In this document: piece by piece, positions 11,082 through 19,504 of the stretch
How positions within the stretch are numbered: the first letter of the stretch is position 1
How the letters are laid out: each line of letters begins with the position of its first letter
Origin: Eriocheir sinensis
Lineage: Eukaryota > Arthropoda > Malacostraca > Decapoda > Varunidae
NCBI RefSeq assembly: GCF_024679095.1
Contig: NW_026111619.1
Coordinates: forward strand, 185,001 to 249,000
Direction of reading: 5' to 3'
Length of the DNA stretch: 64,000 bases
Made by a program: the position numbers and the translations under genes
The notes under the pieces: model-generated
Database searches by the model: none
Seen by the model: the letters and a program-made list of their open reading frames with translations, nothing else
What the model was told of the DNA's origin: nothing

Positions 11082-12000
11082 CTATTGCCTTATCTGACGC
11101 ATCTGTGGTGAGATTGAAGGGCTTCGGAAATCCGGAAAGGCTAAAACAATGTCAGTCGTTAGACTGTTCTTTAGTGTGCTAAATGCATGCAATGCCTCTT
11201 CATTCCACTCCAGATGTATCTTATCGTTCTTGGTTACTTTCCTCCCTTTGAGTAAATTATTAAGTGGGGATGCTATCTTGGCAAAGTCTTTAATGAATTT
11301 CCTATAAAAGTTAACCAATCCCAGGAAACCTTGAAGTTCTTTGACTGTTTTCGGAGGAGTGAGTTGTTGCACTGCCTGTACCTTTGAGGGCTGAGGCTTC
11401 AAGCCAGAAGCACTAACAATGTGACCCAGATAATCTACTTGCTCTTTGAAAAAGGAACACTTATCTAGTCTTAAGGACAGGTGAGCCTTCTGCAGTCTGT
11501 CCAAGACGGCATGGAGGTTCTTTAGGTGATGGTCCATGTCTTTCCCTTGTACTATCAAATCATCAAGGTATGCATGTACAATTCTTCCTGTCAGACCTAT
11601 GAGAACTTGATTCATGATCCGTTGATAGGCTGCAGGTGCTGTTTTTAATCCAAAGGGGACTGTAGTGAATTCATAGAGGCCATAAGGTGTCGTGAAGGCT
11701 GTCAAGTGTTTAGATTCCTCTGCCAATGGGACTTGGTGGTAGCCCTGGCGCAAATCAAGGGAGGTGAATACTTTACTTTCCCCTAACTGTTGCAAAATGA
11801 GGTTAATGTTAGGGAGTGGATGTTTGTCATCAATCAATTCATCGTTCAGAGCGCGGAAGTCGAGACAAAGTCTGACTCCACCATCCTTTTTAGCAACAGG
11901 GACTAGAGGTGCGCTGTAGGGTGACGCACTAGGGCGTATAATACCCTGGGCCTCAAGGTCCTTGAGCTGAATCTCTATTTCTTTATGATATTTTACTGGT
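11082..12000 (-). pseudogene. Gypsy-1 reverse transcriptase
   Basis: The open segment 11082-11837 includes FTSLDLRQGYHQVPL, FGLKTAPAAYQRIMN and the catalytic HAYLDDLIVQG (YLDD), then YLGHIVSASG and the connection ELQGFLGLVNFYRKFI. The N-terminal fingers continue in another frame to about 12,000 (SRLCLDFRALN-type sequence complementary to about 11,835-11,900). Only fragments are open, so this pol is defective. Confidence 0.9.
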
Positions 12001-12602
12001 ATTGGGTATGGCTTTTATATATAGGCTTGTCATTTTTAGCCTTAAAGTGTGAACATAATAGGGGTAATAGTGAGTGGCTCGTTTTTAGAGCAAACACATC
12101 AGGATACTTGCGGGTTAAGCCCTTCAGACAGCAATTTTCCCGTTGTGAGGGTAAAAGAGCTCGTCTATCAGCTTATCGAGTACCATCTGCTTACTTGACT
12201 GGGTGACAGGCGGCTTTGTAGCTGTTTTTGTGACAGCCGCTACACATTCATTAGTCGATGATTGATAGTATTCTGAGTGACAAGAATAAATGTGTCCCAT
12301 CACTTCACCTGTTGGCATCTCAATAGTTTCTTCAGTTGGGTTAGCATAGGGAATGATGAATTTACCTTTGGTTTGTTTGACGTTAGGAGTTAAGGTTACT
12401 AACCCGGGAAATAAAATGAAGAAGGGATATCATTGGACCTTGGGAGAAATAAGGCTTGCTGGGCTCTGCCAATCTCTGCCTCCAGAGTGACATACCCTGC
12501 CGTGCCTGGGAGCAAGGACGCCACGTTAATAGCGTATGCTTTCACTGGTACTTCCTCCATCTCGTCTAAAGTAGGTTTATGATCTTCTGGGTACGGGCTC
12601 AT
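12001..12602 (-). other. Gypsy-1 pol spacer between protease and RT
   Basis: Two open pieces (12124-12318 and 12399-12602) on - carry no catalytic motif. A VTLEAEIGRAQQALFLP segment resembles the non-catalytic region that precedes RT in Gypsy polyproteins. The frames do not join. Confidence 0.5.
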
Positions 12603-13222
12603 ATCGTCCGCAGCCAGGAATGTACTTCCACTGGGTAGGCGCCCACCATTACATTAAACTGCCCAGGTGTGTCCAGCGGTGCAGCTACCACATTTTGTCT
12701 CCACATAAATTCTAGGCCCAACAAAACTGCTGTTGGTAACACTATACCTTGTGATATTACTACAAACTTTTCTATAATTTCTCCGTGCCCAAAGTCTACT
12801 ACTACTTCGGCTATTCCTTTATTAGGGATTGGAGTCCGATCTACCCCTTGTATGGAGAGAGGTTCTGTAACTATCATCTTCCCGCCTACCTTCCTAAATA
12901 AATCTTCTTCTATTAGGGACGCTCCTGCTCCTGTGTCTAGCATTGCGTAAACCATCTCCTTTTGTGCATTAGCGCCTACGCACAATCTCAACGTGAGGGC
13001 GTTGGTAGGGCCGTGGACTGCCGCAGCTACTCTGGGGTCGTTTTTTTTTGTTCTTCTCGTGGTCAGGGTTAACCCAGGAGCTACGGGGTGAGGGACCGGC
13101 CGTGTACTCCGGGCGCCAGGCAGCGCAAGGCGAGACAGGCTGAAGCCTGTTTCGAGTGGGCTGGTACTGAGGGTACCGAGAGCCCGTTGGTGGGTGGTAG
13201 GCACCCCTATACTGCCTTCCAT
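12599..13222 (-). CDS. Gypsy-1 retropepsin (aspartic protease) at the start of pol
   Basis: 207-codon frame overlapping the 3' part of gag by about 250 bp. The active site is VYAMLDTGAGASLI (D-T-G). The flap and second half follow, with a VLLGLEFMWRQN segment as in retropepsins. Relative to gag the frame is +1, with a run of nine A on the - strand (complement of T at 13041-13049) inside the overlap. The coding core is intact. Confidence 0.88.
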   Translation of the reverse strand: MEGSIGVPTTHQRALGTLSTSPLETGFSLSRLALPGARSTRPVPHPVAPGLTLTTRRTKKNDPRVAAAVHGPTNALTLRLCVGANAQKEMVYAMLDTGAGASLIEEDLFRKVGGKMIVTEPLSIQGVDRTPIPNKGIAEVVVDFGHGEIIEKFVVISQGIVLPTAVLLGLEFMWRQNVVAAPLDTPGQFNVMVGAYPVEVHSWLRTI

Positions 13223-14117
13223 ATGTGCAATCGCGAGCCATGTGTCCTACATACCTACAAGCATAACATGTAGGTGGCGTGGGCGCGTTCCCATATGGGC
13301 GTGTAGGTGGCGCGGCGTGCCGTCCTCCCCTTTGGGGTATCGGGTAACGTGACTGGCCTGGAGGGCGTGGAGGACGGGCTTGTGAGACATGTTTGGGTCC
13401 GGATGCCTGGGTGGAACAGACGTTCAGCACTTTTATTTCTTTGGCGGTATCGACATCGGATAGCTTCGACTCTGGATAAGCTTTAATATACTCATACCCT
13501 TTCTTTAATACCTTCTGTGGGTCCCCCTTTTCTTCCTCCGTTAGGATGAGTAAGAGGGCCGGAGGGAAAGCCTCTCTGAGCCGTAAAGCGGTTATCTCAA
13601 TTAGGAAACTGGCATTGTCAGGCTTGAGAGCGATCAACTCGTCTCTCAATGTCTCCAGGCGGATGAGGAAGGTGCGGATGTTTTCTCCTGTCCGCCGTTT
13701 TGCCTCTCCCAATTCTTTCTGGAGGACCGAAAAGGTCCTTACTGTGGGAAACACACGTAGGAAGTCTTCCTTTACTTTTTCCCACTCCTGTCCACATCTA
13801 GTGATACAACCGAGGAGATGATCGCGCGCTGCTCCCAGGGCATATTGTTTGGCTAACTCAATCTTTCCGGTAGTGTCCCAATTTGCCTGTGTCCGGCTTT
13901 CAATATCCTCTATCCATTTCTTTGCTAGCTTATGGCATGGGAGGTTTGGTGCTTTGCTACTTTTTTCTTCTCCACCACAAAAATATAAGAGTCCCTGCAC
14001 TCTACTAAAATCATTCAAGGTATGACGGCTAAGTAGCGTGACAAGATCATCATGGGCAAGGGTGATCGATTTTCCATCTTCTTTTTTGGGGGGAGGGTTC
14101 TTGCCTTCGTCTGGCAT
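12969..14117 (-). CDS. Gypsy-1 Gag with one zinc knuckle
   Basis: 382 codons, ATG at 14117. A capsid-like helical region (LGCITRCGQEWEKVKEDFLRV, GENIRTFLIRLETLRDELI) occupies about residues 110-210. It is followed by a Pro/Arg-rich stretch and a CCHC knuckle (CYACRYVGHMARDC). Gag packages the RNA and forms the particle. No frame break was seen. The ATG is about 200 bp downstream of the 5' LTR, across the leader repeats. Confidence 0.9.
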   Translation of the reverse strand: MPDEGKNPPPKKEDGKSITLAHDDLVTLLSRHTLNDFSRVQGLLYFCGGEEKSSKAPNLPCHKLAKKWIEDIESRTQANWDTTGKIELAKQYALGAARDHLLGCITRCGQEWEKVKEDFLRVFPTVRTFSVLQKELGEAKRRTGENIRTFLIRLETLRDELIALKPDNASFLIEITALRLREAFPPALLLILTEEEKGDPQKVLKKGYEYIKAYPESKLSDVDTAKEIKVLNVCSTQASGPKHVSQARPPRPPGQSRYPIPQRGGRHAAPPTRPYGNAPTPPTCYACRYVGHMARDCTYGRQYRGAYHPPTGSRYPQYQPTRNRLQPVSPCAAWRPEYTAGPSPRSSWVNPDHEKNKKKRPQSSCGSPRPYQRPHVEIVRRR

Positions 14118-14222
14118 TTTAACTCTAAAGTCTTATTCCCGTAATTCCAAGAATAACTGTCTTCTCCCTCGCTTTCGGATGTGGACATACACCAGTACAA
14201 TACCAATATAAACCAATATAAA

Positions 14223-14298
14223 TCGCAAGTTTCACCACAAGTTTCACCACAAGTTTCACCACAAGTTTCACCACATGTTTCACCACATGTTTCACCAC
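14223..14298 (-). repeat. 12-bp tandem repeat in the Gypsy-1 leader
   Basis: Six to seven copies of a 12-bp unit (ACAAGTTTCACC on +, variants with ACATG) lie between the primer-binding site and the gag start. They also encode repeated residues in - strand frames, but no protein role is claimed. Confidence 0.9.
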
Positions 14299-14314
14299 CC
14301 CACACCTGACACCA
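14297..14314 (-). promoter_or_regulatory. Gypsy-1 primer-binding site
   Basis: Read on -, one base after the 5' LTR comes TGGTGTCAGGTGTGGGG. It starts with the TGG that pairs with a tRNA 3' CCA. The tRNA identity was not determined. Confidence 0.75.
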
Positions 14315-14315
14315 A

Positions 14316-15199
14316 TGTTGTAACCCGTAATCCGGGTCACACAGGGGCGACGACACACTGTTTGTATTAGTGACACTTGACTTAAAATTCTAGTACTTTA
14401 GGAGTATTTAAAGGAGTTCGTAAATGGGGTGATGAAACGGTGTCGCCTTTCTTATATGTATTTTATTCTACCTTAATACTACTTAATATTACAGAGGGTA
14501 AAAATATTGTTTAAACCAGCGACTGGCTTACTAGACTCAATGAGTCTTCAGGTTTTCTTTCACTATTGGTTGCTGACGTTAACACTGGTATAATATTGAG
14601 TAAAAACTCACACAATAAAGTATCATAGAAATATAATCCTAAGTAAAACTAAGATAATAGAACACAATAGATATGTTAGATACGCTTTCCTCTATGGTAA
14701 TTCTTCACTCCATACTCACAGTAGCAACGATGAATGTTCTACCCATGTTGTCTAGGGAAGGACAACTGAGTGTCCAGCAACGAACAGAGTGCTGGTTAAT
14801 CTGAGGTCAAGCCTGGAGAAATGCTTCTTATATAGGCAGACATCGCGAGGGTAATACGTCAGGCGTGTGAGTCATACATCAAACTCACACCGAGCTCATA
14901 CAATAATCTACCTAACCGACATGCTTAATTCACGCGGTGACGCAGCTTTGTTTTCATAACATTTTGTTCCGCGGCTGATCGTGTTTTGGCCGCGGTGATT
15001 GTGTTTTGGCTTAGAGAGATAAGCGGGTGCGTTAATGGGCAATTACAATTGTGTATAGGTTGGTAAATGAACAGTGGGGACAATCATGTGTTGGAGTCCG
15101 TGTTGTGTTTTAGCGGTCGATACCGCTGTTGTCATCGGAAAATATTGCCGGTGAAGATGATGATGACACGAGTGGTGTCGCAGCCCTCGGGGCACCACA
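14316..15199 (-). repeat. Gypsy-1 5' LTR (right copy), promoter
   Basis: 884 bp, direct repeat of 6431-7314. On - a TATATAAG at 14834-14827 is a TATA-box candidate and an AATAAA at 14467-14462 the polyadenylation signal, giving the U3-R-U5 order expected for - transcription. Followed on the right by GGGA, the second copy of the target duplication. Confidence 0.95.
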
Positions 15200-15850
15200 G
15201 GGAGACACAGATAGAGTTAATTTTGTTTCAGGCTCATCGCAGGTCCACCATCTGTCCAGGATGACGCACGATATATTATGCAGTTGGAGTTCAGCCGCAG
15301 CCTCTTGGAGATGCGGTTGGTAGTCAGCTTTCCACAACACGTAAAGAATTCCAGCCCTTGCAATATTGTAGGGGAAGACGACACTTGTAATGTTGCTTTT
15401 AATCACCCATTCTACCAGTTTTGTGATGGACTCTTTAAACCAGCGGAGGCGGTTATCATAACTGTCTTCCTTTACCCCACGAATGAAATTTTGATCTCTT
15501 GACGTCTGAAGATATCCTTGGTTTATAGGGTTATTTTCCAGTTCGCGGCCAGGAGCATATTGGGTTAGGATACACGCCACATAAGGGAGATTTTCACTCG
15601 GAGGATAGCGAATATGCAGACTACCGGGAATACCACGATCTTCCCAGCGACACCTGTTCAGTTGATAGATCGGGCTTCTTTCGCGGTAGAGATTACTGTG
15701 CGGGTATAATCCATGTAGGCGTCCAGTAAACCCCCTCTTTTCGTAGCAGGAACTGCAGTTGAGGGAAGAAACGATGATGGTCTTGTTGTTGCGGTAGATG
15801 TCATCGCCAGGAGAACCGTCTTTGTAGTTGAACACGTAGGCGTCCGACAT
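15200..15850 (-). pseudogene. Polinton cargo gene, macro-domain-like (ADP-ribose binding) protein, interrupted by Gypsy-1
   Basis: ATG at 15850; about 217 codons before the LTR, where the frame enters Gypsy-1 sequence. Macro-like layout: an N-terminal GDDIYRNN...IIVSSLNCSS strand-loop (residues 15-34), a GFTGRLHGLYP glycine loop (40-50), a GSLHIRYPPSENLPYVACILTQY strand pair (76-98), an RLRWFKESITKLVEWVI helix (134-150) and TSVVFPYNIARAG (155-167), resembling the FPxxIGxGxAGG loop of Poa1-type macro domains. The second loop has ARAG where GxGxAGG is usual. Macro domains bind or process ADP-ribose derivatives, so a counter-defence role is conceivable but unproven. The rest of the frame lies at 6322-6430. 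Confidence 0.6.
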
Positions 15851-16053
15851 GGTGTCCTCTGGTATACTGGTGAGTGATGAATAGTACCGCTTCAGCTGAT
15901 GGCGAGGGACGAGTAGCGAACCATCGTCCCATCTGCTCTCTTATAAGCCCGCTCGGGGCACCACCGTGTCCGAGCGTGTTCGTTCTCGCCTCCGGCATTT
16001 CTCTCTCCATGACGTCGCCGCCCCCTCTGTATAAGCCGCGCGTCCAACGCGGT
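15851..16053. other. Upstream region of the macro-domain-like gene
   Basis: About 200 bp between two - strand genes. It contains GC-rich stretches and a - strand TATA-like TTATAAGAG at about 15,950-15,942, roughly 95 bp before the ATG, a promoter candidate. A 105-codon frame overlapping here has no recognisable similarity. Confidence 0.35.
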
Positions 16054-16833
16054 TCAGTATCTACAACGTCCATGATTATGTTTCTTTCTTGAATCACAAT
16101 GTAGGACTGCACTAGCACATTGGAAAAGCGGATTTAATATGGGTCCCATCTGTAAGTTGCCAACGATGGTTGTTTGGTGAAACCAGATCCTAGACTCTTG
16201 CCGCACGCGCGTATTTTTTATTTCGCTAGGTAATACACCCGTGGCGTCAATGATGTGTTTTATATCAGCAATGTCAGCAATCGTTGGTTTTTGACTTGCA
16301 TTAGAGAGTAAATTCAACATGTACAGGATATTGGAGGATCGAACAGAAGACAATAGGTTGCCTCGGCTATCCCATTTTACGATGGGATTGTCTTTTATTC
16401 GTTCTAGCATCATATTGACGTATGGCACGTCGATACTTTTAACATACAGAGGTATTAAATTACTTGTTTCAGGATTGGAGGATATCTTGTTCTCCCTAAT
16501 CCCTGTGACTCTAAGTTCCACGGGTAGTTTTGTGGTTTTGTATACACCAGATCGCGATATTTTCTTTTTTTTGTAACTTTTCTTTCTTACAGAGCGAGAC
16601 GACGGGTTCAATCTTGTAGGAGTGCTTGGTCTTGCACCATGGGACGACACGACAGGACCGCTGCTGCTTGCTGGCACATGTTCAGAGACCGGCATATGAT
16701 CGGGATGGGTCGACTGTGGGTTGAAACACGATTGGCCGTTGACCCCCGGACTCGTGGAGTTGGCGCATTTAGGCTTAATACCCGTTAAAACACGCTCAGC
16801 GGTAGACTCAGGAACAAGATAATACGTGCGCAT
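16054..16833 (-). CDS. Polinton hypothetical protein with basic segment
   Basis: 259 codons, starting MRTYYLVPES, an opening common to one class of Polinton proteins beside the integrase; function unknown. Residues 55-85 are Ser/Pro-rich and look disordered. A KKSYKKKKISR cluster near residue 84-94 could be a nuclear signal. The C-terminal half is more ordered, with IPLYVKSIDVPYVNMMLERI and a PTIADIADIKHIIDATGVLP segment. The last 40 residues look unlike the rest, so the original stop may have been lost. It shares its ATG base with the stop of the next gene. Confidence 0.6.
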   Translation of the reverse strand: MRTYYLVPESTAERVLTGIKPKCANSTSPGVNGQSCFNPQSTHPDHMPVSEHVPASSSGPVVSSHGARPSTPTRLNPSSRSVRKKSYKKKKISRSGVYKTTKLPVELRVTGIRENKISSNPETSNLIPLYVKSIDVPYVNMMLERIKDNPIVKWDSRGNLLSSVRSSNILYMLNLLSNASQKPTIADIADIKHIIDATGVLPSEIKNTRVRQESRIWFHQTTIVGNLQMGPILNPLFQCASAVLHCDSRKKHNHGRCRY

Positions 16834-17171
16834 TATCCAAATAATTTTCCGATCAAGGAAGCGGCAATAGGTAATATAGCAGCTAATATATTACCGCCCC
16901 GTCTCGATGTCAATATAAGTCTTTTCTTATGGAGAGGAGTTTTCTTTCTAGCTATGGCACGTATGTCTTCCCGATAGTTACGTAATTTCTTGATAACTTT
17001 GCTATTGAGGGTGAGGTGCTTCTTTAACAAATTGGAAAATATTTCAGATATACAGTTCAATTGTTCTCGAGCTGCTTGCTTAATAGCACGGTTTCTATCT
17101 TTTACTTTTAATTTCTTCTAAAGTAAGACAAAGTTTTTGTGTGCACTGAGGAGTGGTGTCTTTTTACGCAT
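16833..17171 (-). pseudogene. Polinton short protein with hydrophobic C-terminus, in-frame stop
   Basis: Matches by layout the short Polinton protein that ends in a Gly-rich hydrophobic tail: an RNYREDIRAIARKKTPLHKK basic region, then a GG...ILAAILPIAASLIG tail. The natural ATG is at 17171-17169, overlapping the integrase stop. A TAG at about 17118-17116 interrupts the frame after about 17 codons. The remainder (to 16833) is open but has no ATG before the conserved part. Likely membrane-active or virion-associated; role inferred only. Confidence 0.6.
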
Positions 17172-18285
17172 TTTCTACAATATCATTAGCGTCAATCCAG
17201 CTGTTGAATGAAGCAGGGTATCCCAACCACGATACAAAATACTGCTTTTTTCCTTTATTTTTTCGTGAACGCAGTATTTTAATATCGTATGTCTCAGGCA
17301 GAGCGCTTAAGACGAGCTCTGGCGCGTAGAATATCCCCTGTATTGGTTCTCCAGACAAATCTTCTAAGAGATAAGTTCTTGGGCGATTCTTGTGTTTAAT
17401 TGATTTTATGCGAAAGAGCTCGTGAGTATTTTGCTGCGTGTATCCTTTATGGAATACAGAGGAACGAGCACTTCCAACAAGGCGAACTATTTCCCCAACT
17501 GCCAGTCGAGAACTGATGGAAGACGCTGGTTGCTTCGGGTGTTTATACATTGCGTGGAATTGCCGTTTGATTGCAGATTTTATTTTTAAGTTATGAATAT
17601 CAATGGGAGTTTGTTTGTTCTTCAGTCCAGAATGGGGCGAGCGGTTGTAGGCACTGACCATGTTTTGCAGCTGATCAATATATCTTGAAGAATTTTGAGA
17701 CGTGATGAACTTGTAGATGCGTGCTTTAAGTGTACGAATGGCCCGCTCTGCCAAGGCTGCTTTGATCTCACTTGAGTACACCCTGTATAGCTTAATGCCC
17801 CGGGAACATAAATAGTTTCTTACTTTTCGATTCCAGAATTCTGTGCCCAAGTCGGTGTTTAATCTTCGTAAGCCTTCAGAATCTTTATTTTCCACCACTT
17901 GTTTAAAGGCCACGAGCATAGTAGTTGCGTCTTTATTCCGACACGGGACAACTTGCATATACCTAGAAAACACGTCTATGCATACTAACAAGTAGCCTAT
18001 GTTATTATTTTCCTTTCTTATATGTCTCACGTCTGCTAAATCGGCAGCCATGATTACTTTGGGTTTTGAGGCTATTATCTTTTGCCGGGGAATTTTTTTA
18101 GTCTGTAGCTTATGCAATGTATATGTTTTATTGCTTCTCAAAAAGTTGAATACGTCATCACGTGTTATTGCCGGATTTATACTTTTTGCTTTCTCCCATA
18201 ATTTCGCCTGAGAGCTTAAACCATAGGGTTCGTTATGTTGGGAGTATAGTGCGTGTAAGAGTTCCTTCTTCCTGGAGTTCACCAT
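17164..18285 (-). CDS. Polinton retroviral-like integrase with C-terminal chromodomain
   Basis: 373 codons, intact. Inserts the element into the genome by DDE chemistry. Catalytic residues: Asp82 (or Asp85) in MAADLADVRH, Asp145 in RLNTDLGTEF and Glu180 in ALAERAIRTLK (D-x34-E). The N-terminal 60 residues resemble the Polinton zinc-finger region but without a clear HHCC. Residues about 331-370 (YDIKILRSRKNKGKKQYFV...NSWI) are a chromodomain with the aromatic/W-x-G core, expected to steer integration through histone marks. The start overlaps the ATPase 3' end by 7 bp. Confidence 0.92.
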   Translation of the reverse strand: MVNSRKKELLHALYSQHNEPYGLSSQAKLWEKAKSINPAITRDDVFNFLRSNKTYTLHKLQTKKIPRQKIIASKPKVIMAADLADVRHIRKENNNIGYLLVCIDVFSRYMQVVPCRNKDATTMLVAFKQVVENKDSEGLRRLNTDLGTEFWNRKVRNYLCSRGIKLYRVYSSEIKAALAERAIRTLKARIYKFITSQNSSRYIDQLQNMVSAYNRSPHSGLKNKQTPIDIHNLKIKSAIKRQFHAMYKHPKQPASSISSRLAVGEIVRLVGSARSSVFHKGYTQQNTHELFRIKSIKHKNRPRTYLLEDLSGEPIQGIFYAPELVLSALPETYDIKILRSRKNKGKKQYFVSWLGYPASFNSWIDANDIVENA

Positions 18286-18931
18286 TGGAATACGCGTTCA
18301 CCTGGGGGTTCTCCAACAATGTTTGAGCGAAACTGTAGGGACTCAGGAGTATTTATACCCAAATCAACAAGAAGATATCCATAAGGACGTGAATATACAG
18401 CATATTTATATATATCTACAAACTGGTTTGCCTTCTCTTTCCCGAATATTTGTCTGCCCAGAGTGTGAATTTGAGATAAATCGCGCTGTCTTAACAAGAG
18501 GAAATGAGAACAGTTCAGACTAATATTCCTTGCATGCTTTCCACCCATATATAGATTTTGAGTGATAAATATGCATGAAATATTGTTGTGCCGTCCGCGA
18601 GTAAAAGCATCAACCACAATTTTGTTCCTTACAGCATCAATGAAAATATCGTCAAGTACATACAATGTCCCTCTCTGATCAAACGTATCCTCGTTGGCAA
18701 TTGGATCAATTATTTCAGATGACACTATATAACTTTAGGTCCTATTTCTTTATTTCTTTGAAGAGGATGAGACGTTAAGCCACATATGACAATTTTTTTG
18801 AACTTTTCATGATACTTCAGAATAAGCTGCTGTACAAGTTCCGATTTTCCAGAGTTGCTATATCCTGCAACTATTATGCGCGCAGGATATTGGAAAATAT
18901 CGAGAAGGTTCTCTGAATATGTCTCAGTCAT
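18279..18931 (-). pseudogene. Polinton packaging ATPase (FtsK/HerA type), frameshift between Walker A and Walker B
   Basis: DNA-packaging motor ATPase. From the ATG at 18931-18929, Walker A is AGYSNSGKSEL at about residues 19-29. This frame stops at 18727-18725 (TAG). Homology resumes in the next frame (first codon GTG at 18725, sharing one base with the stop) with Walker B TLYVLDDIFID, a GRHNNISCIFITQN sensor-like segment and the remaining domain. Together about 215 residues, the usual family size. A single-base change explains the break; a programmed shift is not excluded. On -, a TATATAAG lies about 50 bp upstream at 18983-18976. Confidence 0.88.
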
Positions 18932-18991
18932 AGCGGAAACTCTATTAATGATGGTAATTATTAAAGTATGATGCTTATATAGCACAGAATA

Positions 18992-18997
18992 TGTGTG

Positions 18998-19065
<68 letters not shown>

Positions 19066-19096
19066 CAACAAGAACAACAACAACAACAACAATAGC
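18992..19096 (+). repeat. (GT)n then (CAA)n microsatellites
   Basis: GT dinucleotides from about 18,992 to 19,062 with one GTTT interruption, then CAA/ACA triplets to about 19,096. They abut the apparent right edge of the Polinton. Confidence 0.97.
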
Positions 19097-19504
19097 AATT
19101 ACCCTCACTTTGTGCATGCCCCCACTTCCGTCACCCCTGCTGACGGCCCTCTGACCGTCTTACCCCACTCCTGTCACCCCCTGCTGACCGCCCTTTCTTC
19201 CGTCACCTCCCCTGCTGACCGACCGCCCCCCGCTCCCGTCCCCCCCCCGCTTCCGTACGCCAGCCCGAGAGAGGGGGGGGGGGGTTTAGGGCATGTGAAA
19301 TAGTGAAGAAAAAAAAAAAATGGGGGGTGTAAGGGGTTAGGGTAGGGGTAGGGGGGGGGGGTGAAAAGGTAAAATAGATGTGGGTAAGGGGGGGGGGTAG
19401 GGGGGGTCTAGATACCCACTCTTCCGTAACCCCCCCGATGACCCCCCCAACCCCCACTTCCAGTCCCCCCCACTTCCAATTACCCCCACTTCCGTACATT
19501 TGTT
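19097..19504. repeat. C-rich/G-rich degenerate minisatellite
   Basis: Repeats of an approximately 25-bp motif around CCCCTGCTGACCG and CCCACTTCCGT, with G-runs at 19,273-19,420 and an A-run. No gene seen. Confidence 0.75.

Larger units (their letters stand above)
6431..15199 (-). mobile_element. Gypsy-1: complete env-bearing Gypsy (errantivirus-like) LTR retrotransposon, 8,769 bp
   Basis: Two 884-bp LTRs (TG...CA ends) flank gag, protease, RT, RNase H, integrase and env, all on -. The direct flanks are GGGA on both sides (6427-6430 and 15200-15203), a 4-bp target duplication. The primer-binding site next to the right (5') LTR begins TGG. LTRs differ at roughly nine positions by eye, so the insertion is recent, yet pol and env carry several frame breaks. 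The class follows from gene order (PR-RT-RH-IN) and an F-like envelope. Confidence 0.95.
1..18990. mobile_element. Polinton/Maverick (virus-like DNA transposon), left end outside window, interrupted by Gypsy-1
   Basis: Seen: protein-primed-type PolB motifs on + at the left, then a - strand block with an adenain-like protease, two jelly-roll capsid candidates, small basic proteins, a DDE integrase with chromodomain and a Walker A/B ATPase. This gene set is diagnostic of Polintons (also discussed as adintoviruses or polintoviruses). The terminal inverted repeats were not found: the left end lies before base 1, and on the right the ATPase 5' region runs into a GT microsatellite near 18,990, so the right end may be eroded. 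Removing Gypsy-1 (8,769 bp) and the LINE fragment leaves about 9.8 kb here, so several kb should lie to the left. Frame breaks in PolB, the ATPase and one small gene say this copy is inactive. Confidence 0.93.

Noticed and set aside
15801..16118. 105-codon - strand frame between Polinton genes
   Set aside because: Overlaps the macro-like gene start in another frame, no recognisable motif.
1..18990. Endogenous nimavirus (common in decapods)
   Set aside because: The gene set (protein-primed PolB, adenain-like protease, jelly-roll capsids, chromodomain integrase) is Polinton; no nimavirus gene recognised.
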